A stretch of 64,000 nt of DNA. Origin: Vitis vinifera. Its lineage: Eukaryota > Streptophyta > Magnoliopsida > Vitales > Vitaceae. A program made the translations under genes and the position numbers. Position 1 is the first letter of the stretch; each line of letters opens with the position of its first letter. The stretch covers positions 18,226,501 through 18,290,500 of the forward strand of contig NC_081808.1 of assembly GCF_030704535.1 (NCBI RefSeq). Direction: 5' to 3'. Positions 21,721-33,466 of the stretch are shown in pieces. The notes under the pieces are model-generated. The model worked only from the letters and a program-made list of their open reading frames with translations. It was not told the origin of the DNA and made no database searches.

Positions 21721-22383
21721 AAAAGCCATGGCCATACACTGGAAACTTCTGAGCAAAAGATCCGGAAACTTTGGACCCAGACAACTCAAACTAAGAAAGG
21801 CAAGTACAGACCAACTAGGTGGTGCTTTATCATTGTTTTCTGTCAATCTGCACTTGTTGTTACTGTCTGATAATGTAGCATAGAGGAGCGGCTGGTCCAT
21901 GACCATGACATTGTCCACGCGTATAACCTTATTGATCTGGAAAGCATGACTATCCTAACTCAAAAACTTGTCCTAACATCACCTTCTTTCTTTTATTTCT
22001 CAGGAGGATAAGACTATTTAGCTAAATGATGATTGCAGCAGCCCCACATGGCTCTTCAAACTATGGCCGTACAATGGAATAATATAAGCAGCAGATGCAT
22101 TTGATGACAACCTTGGACCTACACACCTCATACCAGAAAGGAGACTGAGAAAGTAAGAAATGCAAGTACAGACCAACTAGCTGATGCTCTACTGTAATTC
22201 TCCGTCGCTCCTTGCATGATGATGTTTCGTAGAGGAGCAGCTGATCCAGGGGTCCAACACTGTCTGGTAGAGAATGTCCTACTATACAACTTTCATCAAA
22301 TTCATAGATTCTTCAACTTCAACTAGCTCAAACATTGGTTGGTCTCACTACATGGTAGATCCATCATTGCTAACATTGTGTGT
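21721..22383. repeat. Two copies of the SAUR upstream module
   Basis: No gene is seen. The module GTACAGACCAACTAG...GAGGAGC(G/A)GCTG(A/G)TCCA occurs at about 21,805-21,900 and again at about 22,170-22,240, with further relatives at 19,200 and 24,745. These are relics of unequal crossing-over in the array. Confidence 0.55.
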
Positions 22384-22846
22384 GTTTAATAAATCAACTT
22401 GATAACTTAAAGTGACTTGATAACTTAAAGTTACTTAATAACTTAATTTAAGTTATTAAGTAAATTACATATATTTTATAAAATAACTCAGTGGTATAAC
22501 TTTAAAGTAAAAAAACAAAAAGTAATAAGTATAAAAAATTAACTTATTTTTAAATTCATATCTTCATTTTACTTTTTTACCCTTATTTGTCTTAGTTACC
22601 TCAGTGATTTTCTTTGCTATTCCACTATCTCTATTATTACTCAACCTCTTTTGCCTTATTTATAATTTATGATTATAAATATGTCAATTTGCTGATTTAA
22701 AATATGTTTTAAATTAATTTTATCAAACAATCTTAATACTTAAAGTAATAATTAAATAATTAGTTTTAAATTAACAATTTAAGTATAATTTAATTTAAAA
22801 TCGATTTAAATTATTAAGTAATAAATATTAAATTTTACTAAACACT
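22384..22846 (-). mobile_element. MITE A (GTATTTGGTAAA-type family)
   Basis: An AT-rich, non-coding unit of about 460 bp with related inverted ends: GTGTTTAATAAATCAACTT at the left, and the reverse complement of the right end reads GTGTTTAGTAAAATTTAAT. It is the same family, in opposite orientation, as the copies at 36,833-37,265 and 37,274-38,201. Probably a hAT-type non-autonomous element. Confidence 0.6.
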
Positions 22847-23090
22847 CCGTAAAGGACTTTTTGTAGCAAGGTTAACAGAAAATAGAAATGGAGATTCCCT
22901 TATCTCATGCCTTTAGCTATTGGCAAGGGTCTATTTAGGTTGCTTGTGATCAAACCAAATGTGTGATTTTGAGAGTCAAACCAAAACTCCGTGTCAAATG
23001 AGTAATCCTAAGAGCTAAGAAGCCGCCTCTATAAAATCAATGGATTAAGGCAATTGACTAAGAGTTTGAAATCCTAAGAGTCATGACTAA

Positions 23091-23404
23091 GGTTATGTTT
23101 GGTTATCAAAATCTATTAAGGAAAGAAAAAAAATATCTAGGAAATAATTTTTTTCATGTTTCATTTTATTATAAAAAAATATCAAGAAAAGTCAAATATA
23201 CTTAAAAATATACATATTTTTAAATTATTTAATCCTTATATCGAAGAGTTAAAACAAGTGAAATGAGTTTAAAATGATGTATAAAAATAATTTATTAATT
23301 TTAAATCTATTTTTTATTTTCCTTCACTTCTTTTTTAATTCTATTTTTCCTCTATTTTCTTTTCCTTACATTTTTCTTCAAATTTTCCACAAACCAAACA
23401 TACC
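23091..23404. mobile_element. MITE D (GGTTATGTTTGGTT-type family)
   Basis: About 314 bp, AT-rich and non-coding, with inverted termini GGTTATGTTTGGTTATCAAAA and (right end, reversed) GGTATGTTTGGTTTGTGGAAAA. Inside are GAAATGAGTTTAAAATGATG and a pyrimidine-rich arm. Related partial or full copies lie at about 34,310-34,555, 35,060-35,260, 35,409-35,685 and 59,015-59,262. Confidence 0.6.
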
Positions 23405-24009
23405 ACAAGGCTTAAGGCTGATATTTTGATGTGCATTGAATCAACAAAAAAACTTTATAATATAATCTTCTAAAGTGAATCTCAGCATGGGGCCCCTGAC
23501 TTTCAATACAACAGCAAGATTTTGTAGAGTCTATGTCGCAGCAGAAAAACTATAGGAGGACCAAAGTATGAGCTCCATAGCAGAATATGGAATTGAGCAA
23601 ATTTTGGAAGTTTGACAGTGTAAGATCATAGGGTTTTAATCTTGACTACTAGAATTGGTAAGAATCATAAATTTAGAACTTTTTTTAGGTGCCTTGTCGC
23701 TTACCAGTGTCTTGTGCCTTAAAGATCATCAAATCAATAATCCTATTTGATTAACAACAAAGGATCAAATCACACTTGACAAATGGACTTGGGTTCACTC
23801 CTAATGTACGAATATGCACAAAAAAAAGCAAGAGAATCCAGCCATAGATTTCTGAAGGAGAATCAAGTATCATCTGAATCACTAGGCATTTACATGGAGA
23901 AAGAATGTATACATGGGTCTGCCATAATTCCTATGCTCTACAAAAGAAAATGGGAAAAGGGCAAAAAGAAAACCCATCAAAATTGCAGGGGATCTCTCTC
24001 TTTCATCTG
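23405..24009. other. SAUR-12 3' flank
   Basis: No gene is seen. It has array-type spacer with similarity to the stretches behind SAUR-10 and -11 (GGCATTTACATGGAGAAAGA, compare 18,280). An 81-codon frame at 23,783-24,028 on the plus strand is antisense spacer without family resemblance. Confidence 0.45.
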
Positions 24010-24285
24010 TTATGAGGCACCCAATTGAGTAGTGAGATCAACAAAAGTGTCTTCTTTGCAAGGAAATGTAAGACCTCCCATTGGATGATCAAATCCAAAC
24101 TCTTCCTCTGCCTGCCTCAACAAGTCTTGGAATGAAGGATGATTCAAGTAAGATACCGGGACAACAAATCGCTTCCTCGTCTCGATATCTCCCACATAAA
24201 CAGCTAGATGTCCTCTTGGAACATCCCTCTGCAGTTTAAGGATTTGCTTCACATTAGTAATCACTGAGGGCAAACGAATACCCAT
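24010..24285 (-). CDS. SAUR: SAUR-12, SAUR-like auxin-responsive protein (second subfamily)
   Basis: A 91-residue SAUR, the shortest intact copy, starting [25 protein letters not shown]. The linker between the N-terminal basic segment and the core is six residues shorter than in SAUR-10. Core [36 protein letters not shown] and [17 protein letters not shown] is complete, with one extra residue in DIETRKR. The start at 24,283-24,285 is the first in-frame ATG and matches the family. It is the right end of the array; no SAUR sequence was found to its right. Confidence 0.92.
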   Translation of the reverse strand: MGIRLPSVITNVKQILKLQRDVPRGHLAVYVGDIETRKRFVVPVSYLNHPSFQDLLRQAEEEFGFDHPMGGLTFPCKEDTFVDLTTQLGAS

Positions 24286-24365
24286 GTTTATCAGTCAAGA
24301 GGAAGGAGATAAAGGATGGGCTTTGAGTAGAGGATCTGAATTAGGATGATAGACTTGGCTTGTGC

Positions 24366-24372
24366 ATTTATA
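24366..24372 (-). promoter_or_regulatory. TATA box of SAUR-12
   Basis: TATAAAT on the minus strand (within TTTATAAATG), 81 bp before the ATG, closer than at other copies. A variant box CAGCCCCCCA lies at 24,531-24,540. Confidence 0.6.
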
Positions 24373-24540
24373 AAGCTGGGATTGCTATATATACCTAATA
24401 GAGCCAATGAAGTGTGTGGGATCAGGACTTGGCAACTTGGGTACGCAAAGAGGGACACCTTACCACTGCAACCAATCTTGTTTCCTTCTCTCTATTCCCT
24501 ACATATCCCATCTACTACCCCACTTCCCAGCAGCCCCCCA

Positions 24541-26866
24541 CTTGCTTCTTGGAAGTTATCATCCAATTGTTCACTTGGGCTACCGTCAATGACAACCATT
24601 CAAACTATGACCGCACACTGAAAATATCCAAGCAACAAGTCCATGTGATGAGTAGGGGATTGACAAATTCCGTACAGAAGATGATATGAAATTGGGTCCA
24701 CACGGTTCAAACCATAAAGGAGACAACGAGTGAGAGATGCAAGTACAGCCGGACTAGGCGATGCTTCATCGAGATTTTCAGTAAGTCCGTACGTATTGCT
24801 AGAGTATTATATGATAAGAGGAGCGGCTGCTACATGGGTTTACTACCGGTATATAGCATAAGACTACAACCATATTGACTTGGAAAGTGTTACTATCTCA
24901 AATCAAAAGCATGTCCTATTATCTCCATCTTTTCTTCCTGAAAAGAACAGTCCTACAACACAACTGTAAAGCCAAGTTCATCAAATTCGTAGATTCTTCA
25001 GCTAGCTGAAATTTTTATTTCCCCCACAAGGAAACAGGGAAATCCATGTATTTTGTTATAGTTAGATCCAACTATTGCCAGCGTTTTGCATGGGTCTTTC
25101 CAAAGCCAGGAACATAAAAAATGAGACCGGAGGTCCCCTAGTCTTACGTATTCTTTGGATTTAACAAAGCTGCGAGGATCAGCATAAACTGGAGCATTAA
25201 ACTATAGAACAGTACTGACATTACCATCCCACTAAGACTCCACCGGAATCTATTCAAAGAGGTTTCCCAGTATCATGCGTGATTTCAAGAGCCAAACAGA
25301 ATTATTTTGTATCAAATAAGCCATCCTAAGAACTAGATTACCTCTTTGATGTCACTGGCTGGGGGCCATATAGCACAAGATTTTGGAGGGTTTTGTGACT
25401 AACATAACTAATCTTTACAGGCTGATATTCTGATTTGGAAGCGATCATGTAGGAAACTATTAATCGGTTTCCTAGTCTCAACTTTCTCTCATGGATCACA
25501 GAGGAGGATGCTCTTGGATCAAATTTAGTCCCAGAGAAAATAAAAAATAAATAACCTCCTCCCACAGTTTTCATAAGTTACAGGTTCACTTGAAGAATGG
25601 GAGCATTATGGTTGGCTTTGATTCACAAATCTTTTACTCTATTCCACAAAATCTACACACTGCAACTTGCTAATATCTTGGTTTTGCTTGGATTCAATTT
25701 TCTTGATGGATGATATGGTTAATCAACAAGATTAAGTTGGTTACACTAACATTTTGGCTCAGTAGAAGGGCCTCTCTGTTGCTTTGCCAGCCTACCACTT
25801 AATCTCCATCTCAACTGTAAGCCCTGTGGCACCTTTGGAGAGAACAGTACAAGAAATTTTATGATTTCAGTTTCAATGGTGGTTCCAGATGCTGATTTCG
25901 GTTTCGTTTTGGTTTCAGTTTCAGTTTCTGATTTCGATTTCATTTTGAAGTACTGAACCTTATAGCCAAAACGAATCAAGTTGGCACTGACGTGTACCCT
26001 CAAAATCTATCAATCATCTGGTTTCCCCAAGTGAAATAACTATTCTTATTTGGAACATGTATCTATAACAGACAAGTTTCCTTTCACTGGCTTTGGAAGC
26101 TTTCAGAGTTCTAATTTTGGCTGTCAACTATTACTTGGACCTTAAGGCAATGAACTCGAAGGTTGGAACCTTAGGGTGATGAAGTGAAATCAATACACAG
26201 TAGAGATAAAGGAAACAGGAGACTCACAACTCAGTTTCAACTGATCTAGAAATCCACAAGACCAACAGCACAAACTCTAGTCCTAGAAGCTAATATCCCA
26301 ACCCAGGAGGAAAGAAGAAATCATGATGTCAGAAGCTAACATTTCTAGTAATGGAACAAAGGTTACTTTCTCCTAGATCATACCATGGATTTAACATCAT
26401 TTCAAGATTTTAACCTTTCATCTTTTCGCTTAGCAAGAATGTGAATCTTCTACCCTTTTTTGTTCTTTTAGAGAGGCAAGATTTCCATTCCACCCTCCAT
26501 ATATAACTCGAAAAAATGTGCAATGATAATGAATCCAGGAAAAACAAACCTAAACCATCTAGCTAGGCTATGCAGATCTTTCAGATATACTTCTTGCAGT
26601 ACTTGAATTGTTGACATAGGGCCTGTATTTTTAGACATTTAACCAAAGGCGGAGAAGATTAGAACAAAAAATAGGAAAACACAAGGTAGACATTTATCCA
26701 TGGTGGACAGAACAGCATACTTCCATTATCACATATTTGGAGAATAGTACAAACATCAAGGCTCTGAAGTGAGCTTAAGAACACAAATTTACCAACAAAG
26801 CAATACAATAAAACTTACTTCCCAGAAATAGCTTCATGCAAGTACTGGTCTCAGAGGAAAGGACGC
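24541..26866. other. Right border of the SAUR array, no gene seen
   Basis: About 24,680-25,100 is another copy of the SAUR upstream module (compare 19,140 and 21,760). The rest shows no protein family, RNA gene or clear repeat. 25,850-25,950 has a short GTTTCAGTTTC-like periodic tract. The last 200 bp or so before 26,867 is probably 3' UTR of the RraA-like gene. Confidence 0.5.
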
Positions 26867-27367
26867 TTAGACAGATAACTCAGTTCGGGAAATCAGAATT
26901 CCATCAGTATCTGCATAAAGCCATTCCCCATCGGAGATTCTTGTCCCAGCAATGGCTATTGGTACATGTTTCTCCCCAATCCCCTTCTTATTGGCTTTCA
27001 TTGGGTGGGAGTTCAGAGCTCTTACCCCAATATCACAACCATTGATCTCATCAACATCCCGTATACAGCCATTGACCACTATACCTGCCCATCCATTATT
27101 CTGAGCTTGCACCACAGGATTGCCCCCCAGAATTGCACACCGCATGCTTCCACCCCCATCAACAACAAGAACTCTGCCATTACCTTTCTCCTCAAGAAAC
27201 TCGCGGATCAAGACATTATCTTCAAAGACTTTGAGGGTAACAATTGGTCCAGAGAAGACTGGGCGCCGACCATAAATCTGGAACACGGGCTGCAGTGCCC
27301 GGAGCTCTCCACTAACAATTAGCTGTGGGTTTGCATCACAAACTTCAGCGGTTGTGACCAATGCCAT
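26867..27367 (-). CDS. RraA-like protein / putative 4-hydroxy-4-methyl-2-oxoglutarate aldolase
   Basis: A 166-residue single-exon protein, MALVTTAEVCDANPQL...ISRTELSV, matching in length and along its sequence the plant RraA-like proteins annotated as putative HMG aldolase / oxaloacetate decarboxylase (bacterial RraA inhibits RNase E, but plant members lack proof of that role). Visible marks: VVDGGGSMRCAILGGN at about 68-83, NNGWAGIVVNGCIRD at 90-104 with the substrate-binding Arg103 and Asp104 of the fold, and EWLYADTDGI near the end. I chose the second ATG (27,365-27,367); the ten codons upstream (MSSPEGTWNR) are not family-like and probably reflect 5' UTR. A likely 5'-UTR intron ends at about 27,382. 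Class II aldolases of this fold are trimeric or hexameric and need Mg2+. Confidence 0.93.
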   Translation of the reverse strand: MALVTTAEVCDANPQLIVSGELRALQPVFQIYGRRPVFSGPIVTLKVFEDNVLIREFLEEKGNGRVLVVDGGGSMRCAILGGNPVVQAQNNGWAGIVVNGCIRDVDEINGCDIGVRALNSHPMKANKKGIGEKHVPIAIAGTRISDGEWLYADTDGILISRTELSV

Positions 27368-27959
27368 TCTATTCCAAGTACCTTCAGGGGAGGACACACA
27401 TTGAATTTATTAAGATTCAAACAGGAAAATGATAAAGATTCAGTTTTACCATAAAAATATTAAACACAAACATTTCAGAGAATCTACCATAATGTTTCAA
27501 ACATTTTTTAGCTTTCCTGTTGTGATAGTTAAACCAGAAATTATAAATAACCATCACATCAGTCAGTTTTTAGAAAGGGAGATTTGAGCAAACATCCAGC
27601 AAAGAAAAAGCTATTAACTTATTATTCCCTATTGGATAATATCTCACCATTTTAAAAATCAATTAATAACAAGGAACTTTCAATATTCAAAATAACAAAT
27701 CTCTTCATAATCCTAACCTTAATCTAGTTCTAATCTACCACCACTAATCCACATGCATTACCACCACTGCTGTCTCCAGAAACTCACCACCCAAAAAAAT
27801 TGCAAATTAGAACTCTTTGACGGTTTCTGTTTATGCTACGGTCCTTATTTCTACGGTGTTTTTTCCCCCAGTACAGAAACAATTTGGTGCATGACCCTTG
27901 GCAGAAGAGACAGTAGGAAACAGAGCCTTTCTGAAGAAAGAGGTTTTGAGTGACCAGGT

Positions 27960-30455
27960 AGGAAAAGATGATAAAAGTATAAAAAGATGATAAACCCAAC
28001 CCTAGGGTGTACATAACGAAAGCCAACTAAGCTAGATTATACTCAAAGGATAAGGTTTAAAAATGTTTGTACAATAAGCCCAAAAAAGAAACATTAAAAT
28101 AAAGTTGATCCCACATCATCTCCGACGTCTTCTAAATGTTCTCAAAAATCCTAACATTCCTCTCTCTCACCACACAATCCACAACAGAGAGAGACACATG
28201 ATCCTCCAAAGAATCTTGCCTCTGATAGAATTCTCAAAACACTTGAAAGAAATCACCAACATATCGCAAATACTACTAGGCTGAACTTACTCCATCCCAG
28301 CCTATGAAAAACTTTTATGCCACAATCCCAAAGTAATCGGACAATGCAAGAAGAAATCATCAATCGTCTCTCTGCTCCTCTTACAAAGGATGCACCAATC
28401 AAGGCTAAGGGCTTTGAAAAGCCTTCACAACTGCAGTATGTCATTGGTATTTATCTTTTTATGTGCCACTAACTGAGCAAAAGCCCTGACCTTAGAGGAG
28501 ACTTTTGATTTCCACAAAAGATTAGTTGGGTAGAAAGGAACAAAATTTGAGACAATGGATAAGGCTAAAAAAAATTATTTAACTAAGAAAATTCCCGAAG
28601 AGGACGGTATCCAAGCTTTCGCATCTGGAATTGAAGGAGTCAAATGAACAAGGAAAAGTAAGGACTTTAGTCTTTCAAGATCCACAATCTCCTCATCAGT
28701 TAGATTGCGTCTGAAGACTAGATCCCAAGAAAATGAAGTGTTATTACCCAGAATAGCTTAAATAGGACAAGTTTTAGTAGTGGTGATTTTGAAAAGTCTT
28801 GGAAATTGTAAACAAAGAGGTTAGTCGGCACCATAGATCTTTCCAAAAACAAATTCTAGTCTCATCACCTACCACAAAGCGAATGTATGTAGAAAAGACT
28901 TGAAGAATATGAGCAATGGCCTTTCAGGGGCAACGATGTGACCATCTGATTATATTGCTGGCATCTCATTTATTAGGATATGTCCCATAGATACTCAAGA
29001 TAACATGATGCCAAAGGGCAGAACCTTCCTTAAGGTACCTCCAAAGCCACTTCCCTAATAAAGCTTTGTTCCTTAGAGAGATTTTCTCAAACCCTAAACC
29101 GCCAAATGATCTCTTTTACCCTCCCCAGAACTTGACCATAAAAAATCACTTTGTAATTTCTCAATCCTCAAAACTATTGAAGCTGAAACCTTAAAAAGAG
29201 AAAGAAAATAGCTTGGGATGTGCGACAGACAAAACTGAATTAGGGTGATTCTACCTCCTAAGGACAAAAAGACTTTTTTCCAACCTCCTAGAGACTTTAT
29301 CCAACACTGGATCCCAAAAGGAGAGCGAATTTGGGTTCTCCCCTAAAGGGAGACCCAAATACGTTAAGGTCAATCAGAGACTACACACTCAAGCAGAGAA
29401 GCCAACCTTGTGGTTTGGTCTTGACTAATGTTGATTGCCGAGAGAGTGCTCTTATTTAGATTGATCCTTAACCTTGATAACCGCCCAAACACCAACAAAA
29501 TTAGCTTGAGAGAATGCAACTCTTCAAATGATGCTTTAGAAAAAAAGATGGTGTCATCCGCAAATTGTAAATGAGACACCTTGGTCCTATTTCTACCCAC
29601 TAGAAACCCCTCAAATAAACCTCTCTCCTCCGCTCTCACAATCAATCTGCTTAAAGCATCAACCACCAAGGTGAAGAGAAAAGGAGAGAGGGAATCTCCT
29701 TGTCTTAGGCCTTTGTATGTCTTAACCCACCCCTTAGCATTTCCATTTACTAAGACTGCAAATGTCGCCGAAAATAAGCATCCCCTCATCGAGGACCTCC
29801 ATCTTGAACTAAACCCTTTTCTTTCAAGTACATGGTCCAAAAAGTCTCAATCAACATGATCATATGCCTTTTCAAAATCAATTTTGAAGACTACCCCTTC
29901 CTCCCTTGATCTCCTTTTCTCATCCATCAACTCATTAGCAATCAAAACAGCATCCAGAATTTGTCTCCCCTCAACAAAAGCACCTTGAGTTAAAAAGATG
30001 GTGTCTTGGAGGACTTTACGCAATCGCCCTAATAGAACTTTGGCTATGATTTTGTACAAGCTAGTAACCAAACTAATGGGTCTATAATCTGAGATCATAT
30101 TTGTTTGACTCTTTTTTAGCACTAGAGCAATGAAGGTAGCGTTTGTGCTTTGATTGATTATTCCATTATTGTGAAACTATAAGAACACTCTTAAAAGATC
30201 ATCCTTAATCGTCTCCCAACACTCCTAATAAGAAGCAATGGTGAAACCATTTGGTCCAAGGGCCTTTTCCTTATTTAAATGTCACACAGCATTGTGAATC
30301 TCCTCTTCCGAAAAAGGGCAATCCAACCACTCAGCACTCTTTGCTGAAATAGGAGACCAATCCAAACCTTCAATCCTCCAAGAACCATCTAAAGGCTTGG
30401 CAAATAACTTCCCAAAATGGTGCTTAATCTCCTTCGAAATGCTCTCAAACTTTCA
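27960..30455 (-). mobile_element. L1-type LINE, 5'-truncated and decayed, in the RraA-like intron
   Basis: Minus-strand ORF2 remains. At about 30,455-30,130 is the pre-RT region (CPFSEEEIHNAV, NKEKALGP). At 30,122-29,847 is RT with SDYRPISLVTSLYKIIAK and KIDFEKAYDHVD. At 29,840-29,370 are RQGDSLSPFLF and the catalytic FADDT. At about 29,200-28,060 is the zinc-finger RT-associated C-terminus (IDDFFLHCPI, LGLWHKSFHRLGWSKFS). Several stops and frame changes break it, so it is dead. No 5' region, ORF1 or endonuclease is present. The 3' border near 27,960 is approximate; I could not identify a poly(A) tail or target duplication with confidence. It has the same orientation as the host gene. Confidence 0.88.
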
Positions 30456-31403
30456 AAAGGTCTAGCTTAGCTTCATGAAAGAAAAACAACCATGAAGTAC
30501 CTTGAATGAATGGAGTTTATCAAATATGATAAGGAAAACCACAAGTTCATAAAGAGTTAACCTTCAACAAATTATAAATAAGACCCAACTTAACGCCAAC
30601 AAGGAACATACCAAACCCTCCAAACTATATATCAAAATATGTAAATCTACTAAAGCCACCCACTAATGGACTATCAAATCCCAATACAAAGAAAATCCTA
30701 TACACTCAATTTTTCTAGTCACTGACTCACTGTGCAGCATTAACATGCAACTGGCCTGCATGAGTAAGAAGGAATGAATCTGAATCAATCAGAAGGGGCC
30801 TGTAAAGACAAGGGGAAGCTAAAAAAAAGTGTATGATAAAGTAGTAAGAGAAAACCTAATATGGCATAATGGTAAATTAATAGTTGAGGATGAAGCTTTG
30901 TCCTTTTGCACTGAAAAATGAATAAAAACTTACTTTGAACTAGTCACAAACTCAGCACCTTCACTTTTTTATGGATCGGATAGTTCTGTACCTTTTCCTT
31001 TATGTGTTCATGAAATTGGCATACATAAGACATTTTCATAAAACAGAACTTATCATTATTTTCTCTAAATTTTAACTACTAACAAGTAAGATTTCACACT
31101 CTCCCCAAATCTCACCAAAATTCAACAAATCTAATTTAAATTCAAAGGTCCAATAAAGTCTAATCAATGGCGTCTGATCCATACCCTCACAAAAGATCAA
31201 GATCAGCTGTTCTTAGCCGACTGAGATTAAGCTACAAATTAATTTATGGGCAAAAAAAAAAAATAGAAACCAAGAATCTCAAATTTCAATATCTTTCATC
31301 CTCAAGATCCAAATCTGTCCAAAAAAACCAGCTTTCCAATCAATCCTAATAAGATGCCAAAGATTAATATCCTCACTCTTACTCATCAGAAAAAACAAAT
31401 AAA
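30456..31403. other. Intronic sequence without recognised features
   Basis: No gene or repeat was identified. It is ordinary AT-rich DNA inside the inferred 5'-UTR intron. Confidence 0.4.
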
Positions 31404-31568
31404 TAATATCCTCACTCTCCATTTGGTTCCCAAGAAAAGTTTTAAAAAAACTGAAGTTGAGTTGTGAAAAAGTTCAAAACACGGGATCCTCACTCTCCGT
31501 TTGGTTCCCAAGACATATTTAAAAAGAAAAAAGGGGCTGAAGGTGAGTTGTGAAAAAGATCAAAACAT
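31404..31568. repeat. Tandem duplication, two units of about 80 bp
   Basis: Each unit runs from ATCCTCACTCTCC(A/G)TTTGGTTCCCAAGA to GTTGTGAAAAAG(T/A)TCAAAACA(C/T)GG. Units begin at about 31,404 and 31,485. The string TTTGGTTCCCAAGAAA is a relative of the intron motif described at 31,826-32,296. Confidence 0.75.
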
Positions 31569-31825
31569 GGTATACAGAATTCAATTTCCGATCAACCAAT
31601 TATTCTCTATGGTTGATATCAGTTAGGAGAGAAACCTCCAATCAGCATTACAATGTACACATAACAACAGAGGAACTAGAAATTTCAACTTCAAATATAT
31701 GCATCATCAAGATCCAAGACCGTCCAAACGACTACAAGTTTCCAATCAATCTTACCAGAAAGCTACACATCACTTTCTCGACGACCGTTGGGGCCCGAGA
31801 AAATGTAGAGTAAACTCTTGAAAGA

Positions 31826-32296
31826 AAATTCACTCAAACTCAACTGAGCTGTACAACGCCATAAGATAAGATTAAAAAAAATCTTGATTTATTTTCTTCT
31901 CGATTTTGTCGGCAACCAAACAGAGTCCAAAATCACAAAAGAACAGAAAATTTCACTAGAACTTTAATTGAGCTGTCAAACGCAAAACCATAAGATTCAA
32001 AAAAACTTGATTTATTTTCTTCTCCATTTTCTCGGCAAGCAAACAGAAGCCTAAATCACAAAAGGAAAAGATATTTTCGCTAGAAATTTAATTCAGTGTC
32101 CAACGAAAAAAAAAAACCACTATTCCAGGAAATTCAAATTATTTTCTTCTCCATTTTCTCGGAAATCAAACAGAGATCGAAAGCGCCAAGGAAAAAAAAC
32201 ACTCAAACTCTAATTGAGCTGTCCAACGCAAAACACAAATTTCAAAAAAACATTTTTCCTTTCTTCTCCATTTTCTCGGCAACCAAAACAGAGACA
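31826..32296. repeat. Four imperfect direct repeats of about 120 bp near the 5' end of the RraA-like first intron
   Basis: Each unit contains (C/A)TTTAATTGAGCTGTC(C/A)AACGC-like sequence followed by TTCTTCTCCATTTTCTCGGC and AACCAAACAGA. Motif occurrences are near 31,896, 32,020, 32,145 and 32,262. On the gene's strand the core reads TCTGTTTGGTTGCCGAGAAA. The array ends about 150 bp inside the inferred donor. Confidence 0.75.
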
Positions 32297-32441
32297 AAAG
32301 GAGCTCCAGATCCAAACCAGAACAAAGAATGAAGACAATAATCTGGATTTTAAAAAATAATAAATCTTTTGTGATATCTTCCCGAGAAATCGACCGATCA
32401 ATCAGGACCGACGGAAGGTGATTCGACGGCTGAAATTTTAC

Positions 32442-32580
32442 CTTCCGGCGAACTCTCCAACTGTAGACTGTCGGAGATGAAACGGGTGTCGTTTTTTGGC
32501 TGCGACTTTTGAGGGAGAATTTAGAGAGAGAGAGACCAAGAGGGGCTCGACTTTAAACTGTTGCGAGCGCCCATAAATAA
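32442..32580 (-). other. Probable 5'-UTR exon and promoter-proximal region of the RraA-like gene
   Basis: On the minus strand a CT-rich leader (CTCTCTCTCTAAATTCTCCC) is followed by a GC-richer stretch ending GAGTTCGCCGGAAG|GTAAAA, a good plant donor site. A TTATTTATGG string at about 32,573-32,582 could act as a TATA element. This is the only GC-rich leader-like stretch upstream of the coding exon. The transcription start is unknown. Confidence 0.45.
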
Positions 32581-33466
32581 GAGAGAGAATGTGGATCCGT
32601 GTCACCTGTGGTTGACAGTGAAAAAATTCACAGCCCAATGAACTTGAGCTGTCATTTTCATTTCAACCTCCTTCTTTTCATATCTTGCAATTAAAAATAA
32701 AAATTAGTCATTCTTTTTTATGAATTTTACTAAAAATTAACTAAACTAGGTTGTTTAAATTATTTGTTTTTATCAAATTTAAGAAAAGGTTGTAGAAAGT
32801 AAAAATAATTTTGGTTTTAATAATAAATATTTTAAATATATTTAAATTTTACACCACATTCATTATAATATGTCAATAAAAAAATTAGTAATATGTTTGA
32901 AAATTGTTTTCAAAAACAACTTTTTTTCACTTTAAAATTTTTTTTTATTGAAAATAAAAAAAATTAAAATATTTTGAAAACATATTATTTTTTAAAACGA
33001 ATTTAATAAATTTAAAAGTATTTTTTATAAAGTGCTCTAAAAATAATGAAAAATAATAAAAGTACTTTGAAAACATTTACATTAATATATATTTCATATT
33101 TTCATTCTAAAATGAAATGTTATTATAAATTTTGGTTAAATACATCTAACCCTCGTAAGTTTGTACTTTCATTGTACACCTTCCTTATTTTTAATGAAAT
33201 GGGAGATGAGTGAAAAGAAAAAACGAAAAGGATATGAAAGGTATCTGATGAAGTTTTAAACATGTGAATGTTACATGTATTTAACTAAAACCTCAAATGA
33301 GGTAAATGAAATTAACCCTAAATTTTTAACAACTATTATCAAAATATAAATTTTTTCAATTAACAAATATTCTCTTACTTTTCAAAAACTAATACAAACA
33401 TACTTTTCCTACCAAGTCATGAGCTATTTTTTCTATAACTAAGTATGAAATATATTAATAATGTGG
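32581..33466. other. AT-rich intergenic DNA
   Basis: No gene or structured repeat was identified. About 32,700-33,130 has strings (GAAAACATTT, TTTTATAAAGTGCTC) of the kind found in degraded MITEs elsewhere in this window. Confidence 0.4.

Larger units (their letters stand above)
27382..32441 (-). other. Inferred 5'-UTR intron of the RraA-like gene (about 5 kb)
   Basis: The proposed donor is CCGGAAG|GTAAAA at 32,441 and the proposed acceptor CCCCTGAAG|GTACTT at about 27,382, both on the minus strand. The interval has no family-like coding sequence of its own except a LINE. Its first 1.1 kb after the donor holds direct-repeat units with the sequence (minus) TTTGGTTGCCGAGAAAATGG, also seen in the first intron of the IDI gene. 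No transcript evidence is available, so the borders are inference. Confidence 0.5.

Noticed and set aside
26966-27322. 118-codon open frame on the plus strand opposite the RraA-like gene
   Set aside because: It is the antisense shadow of a strongly conserved coding exon and shows no family resemblance of its own.
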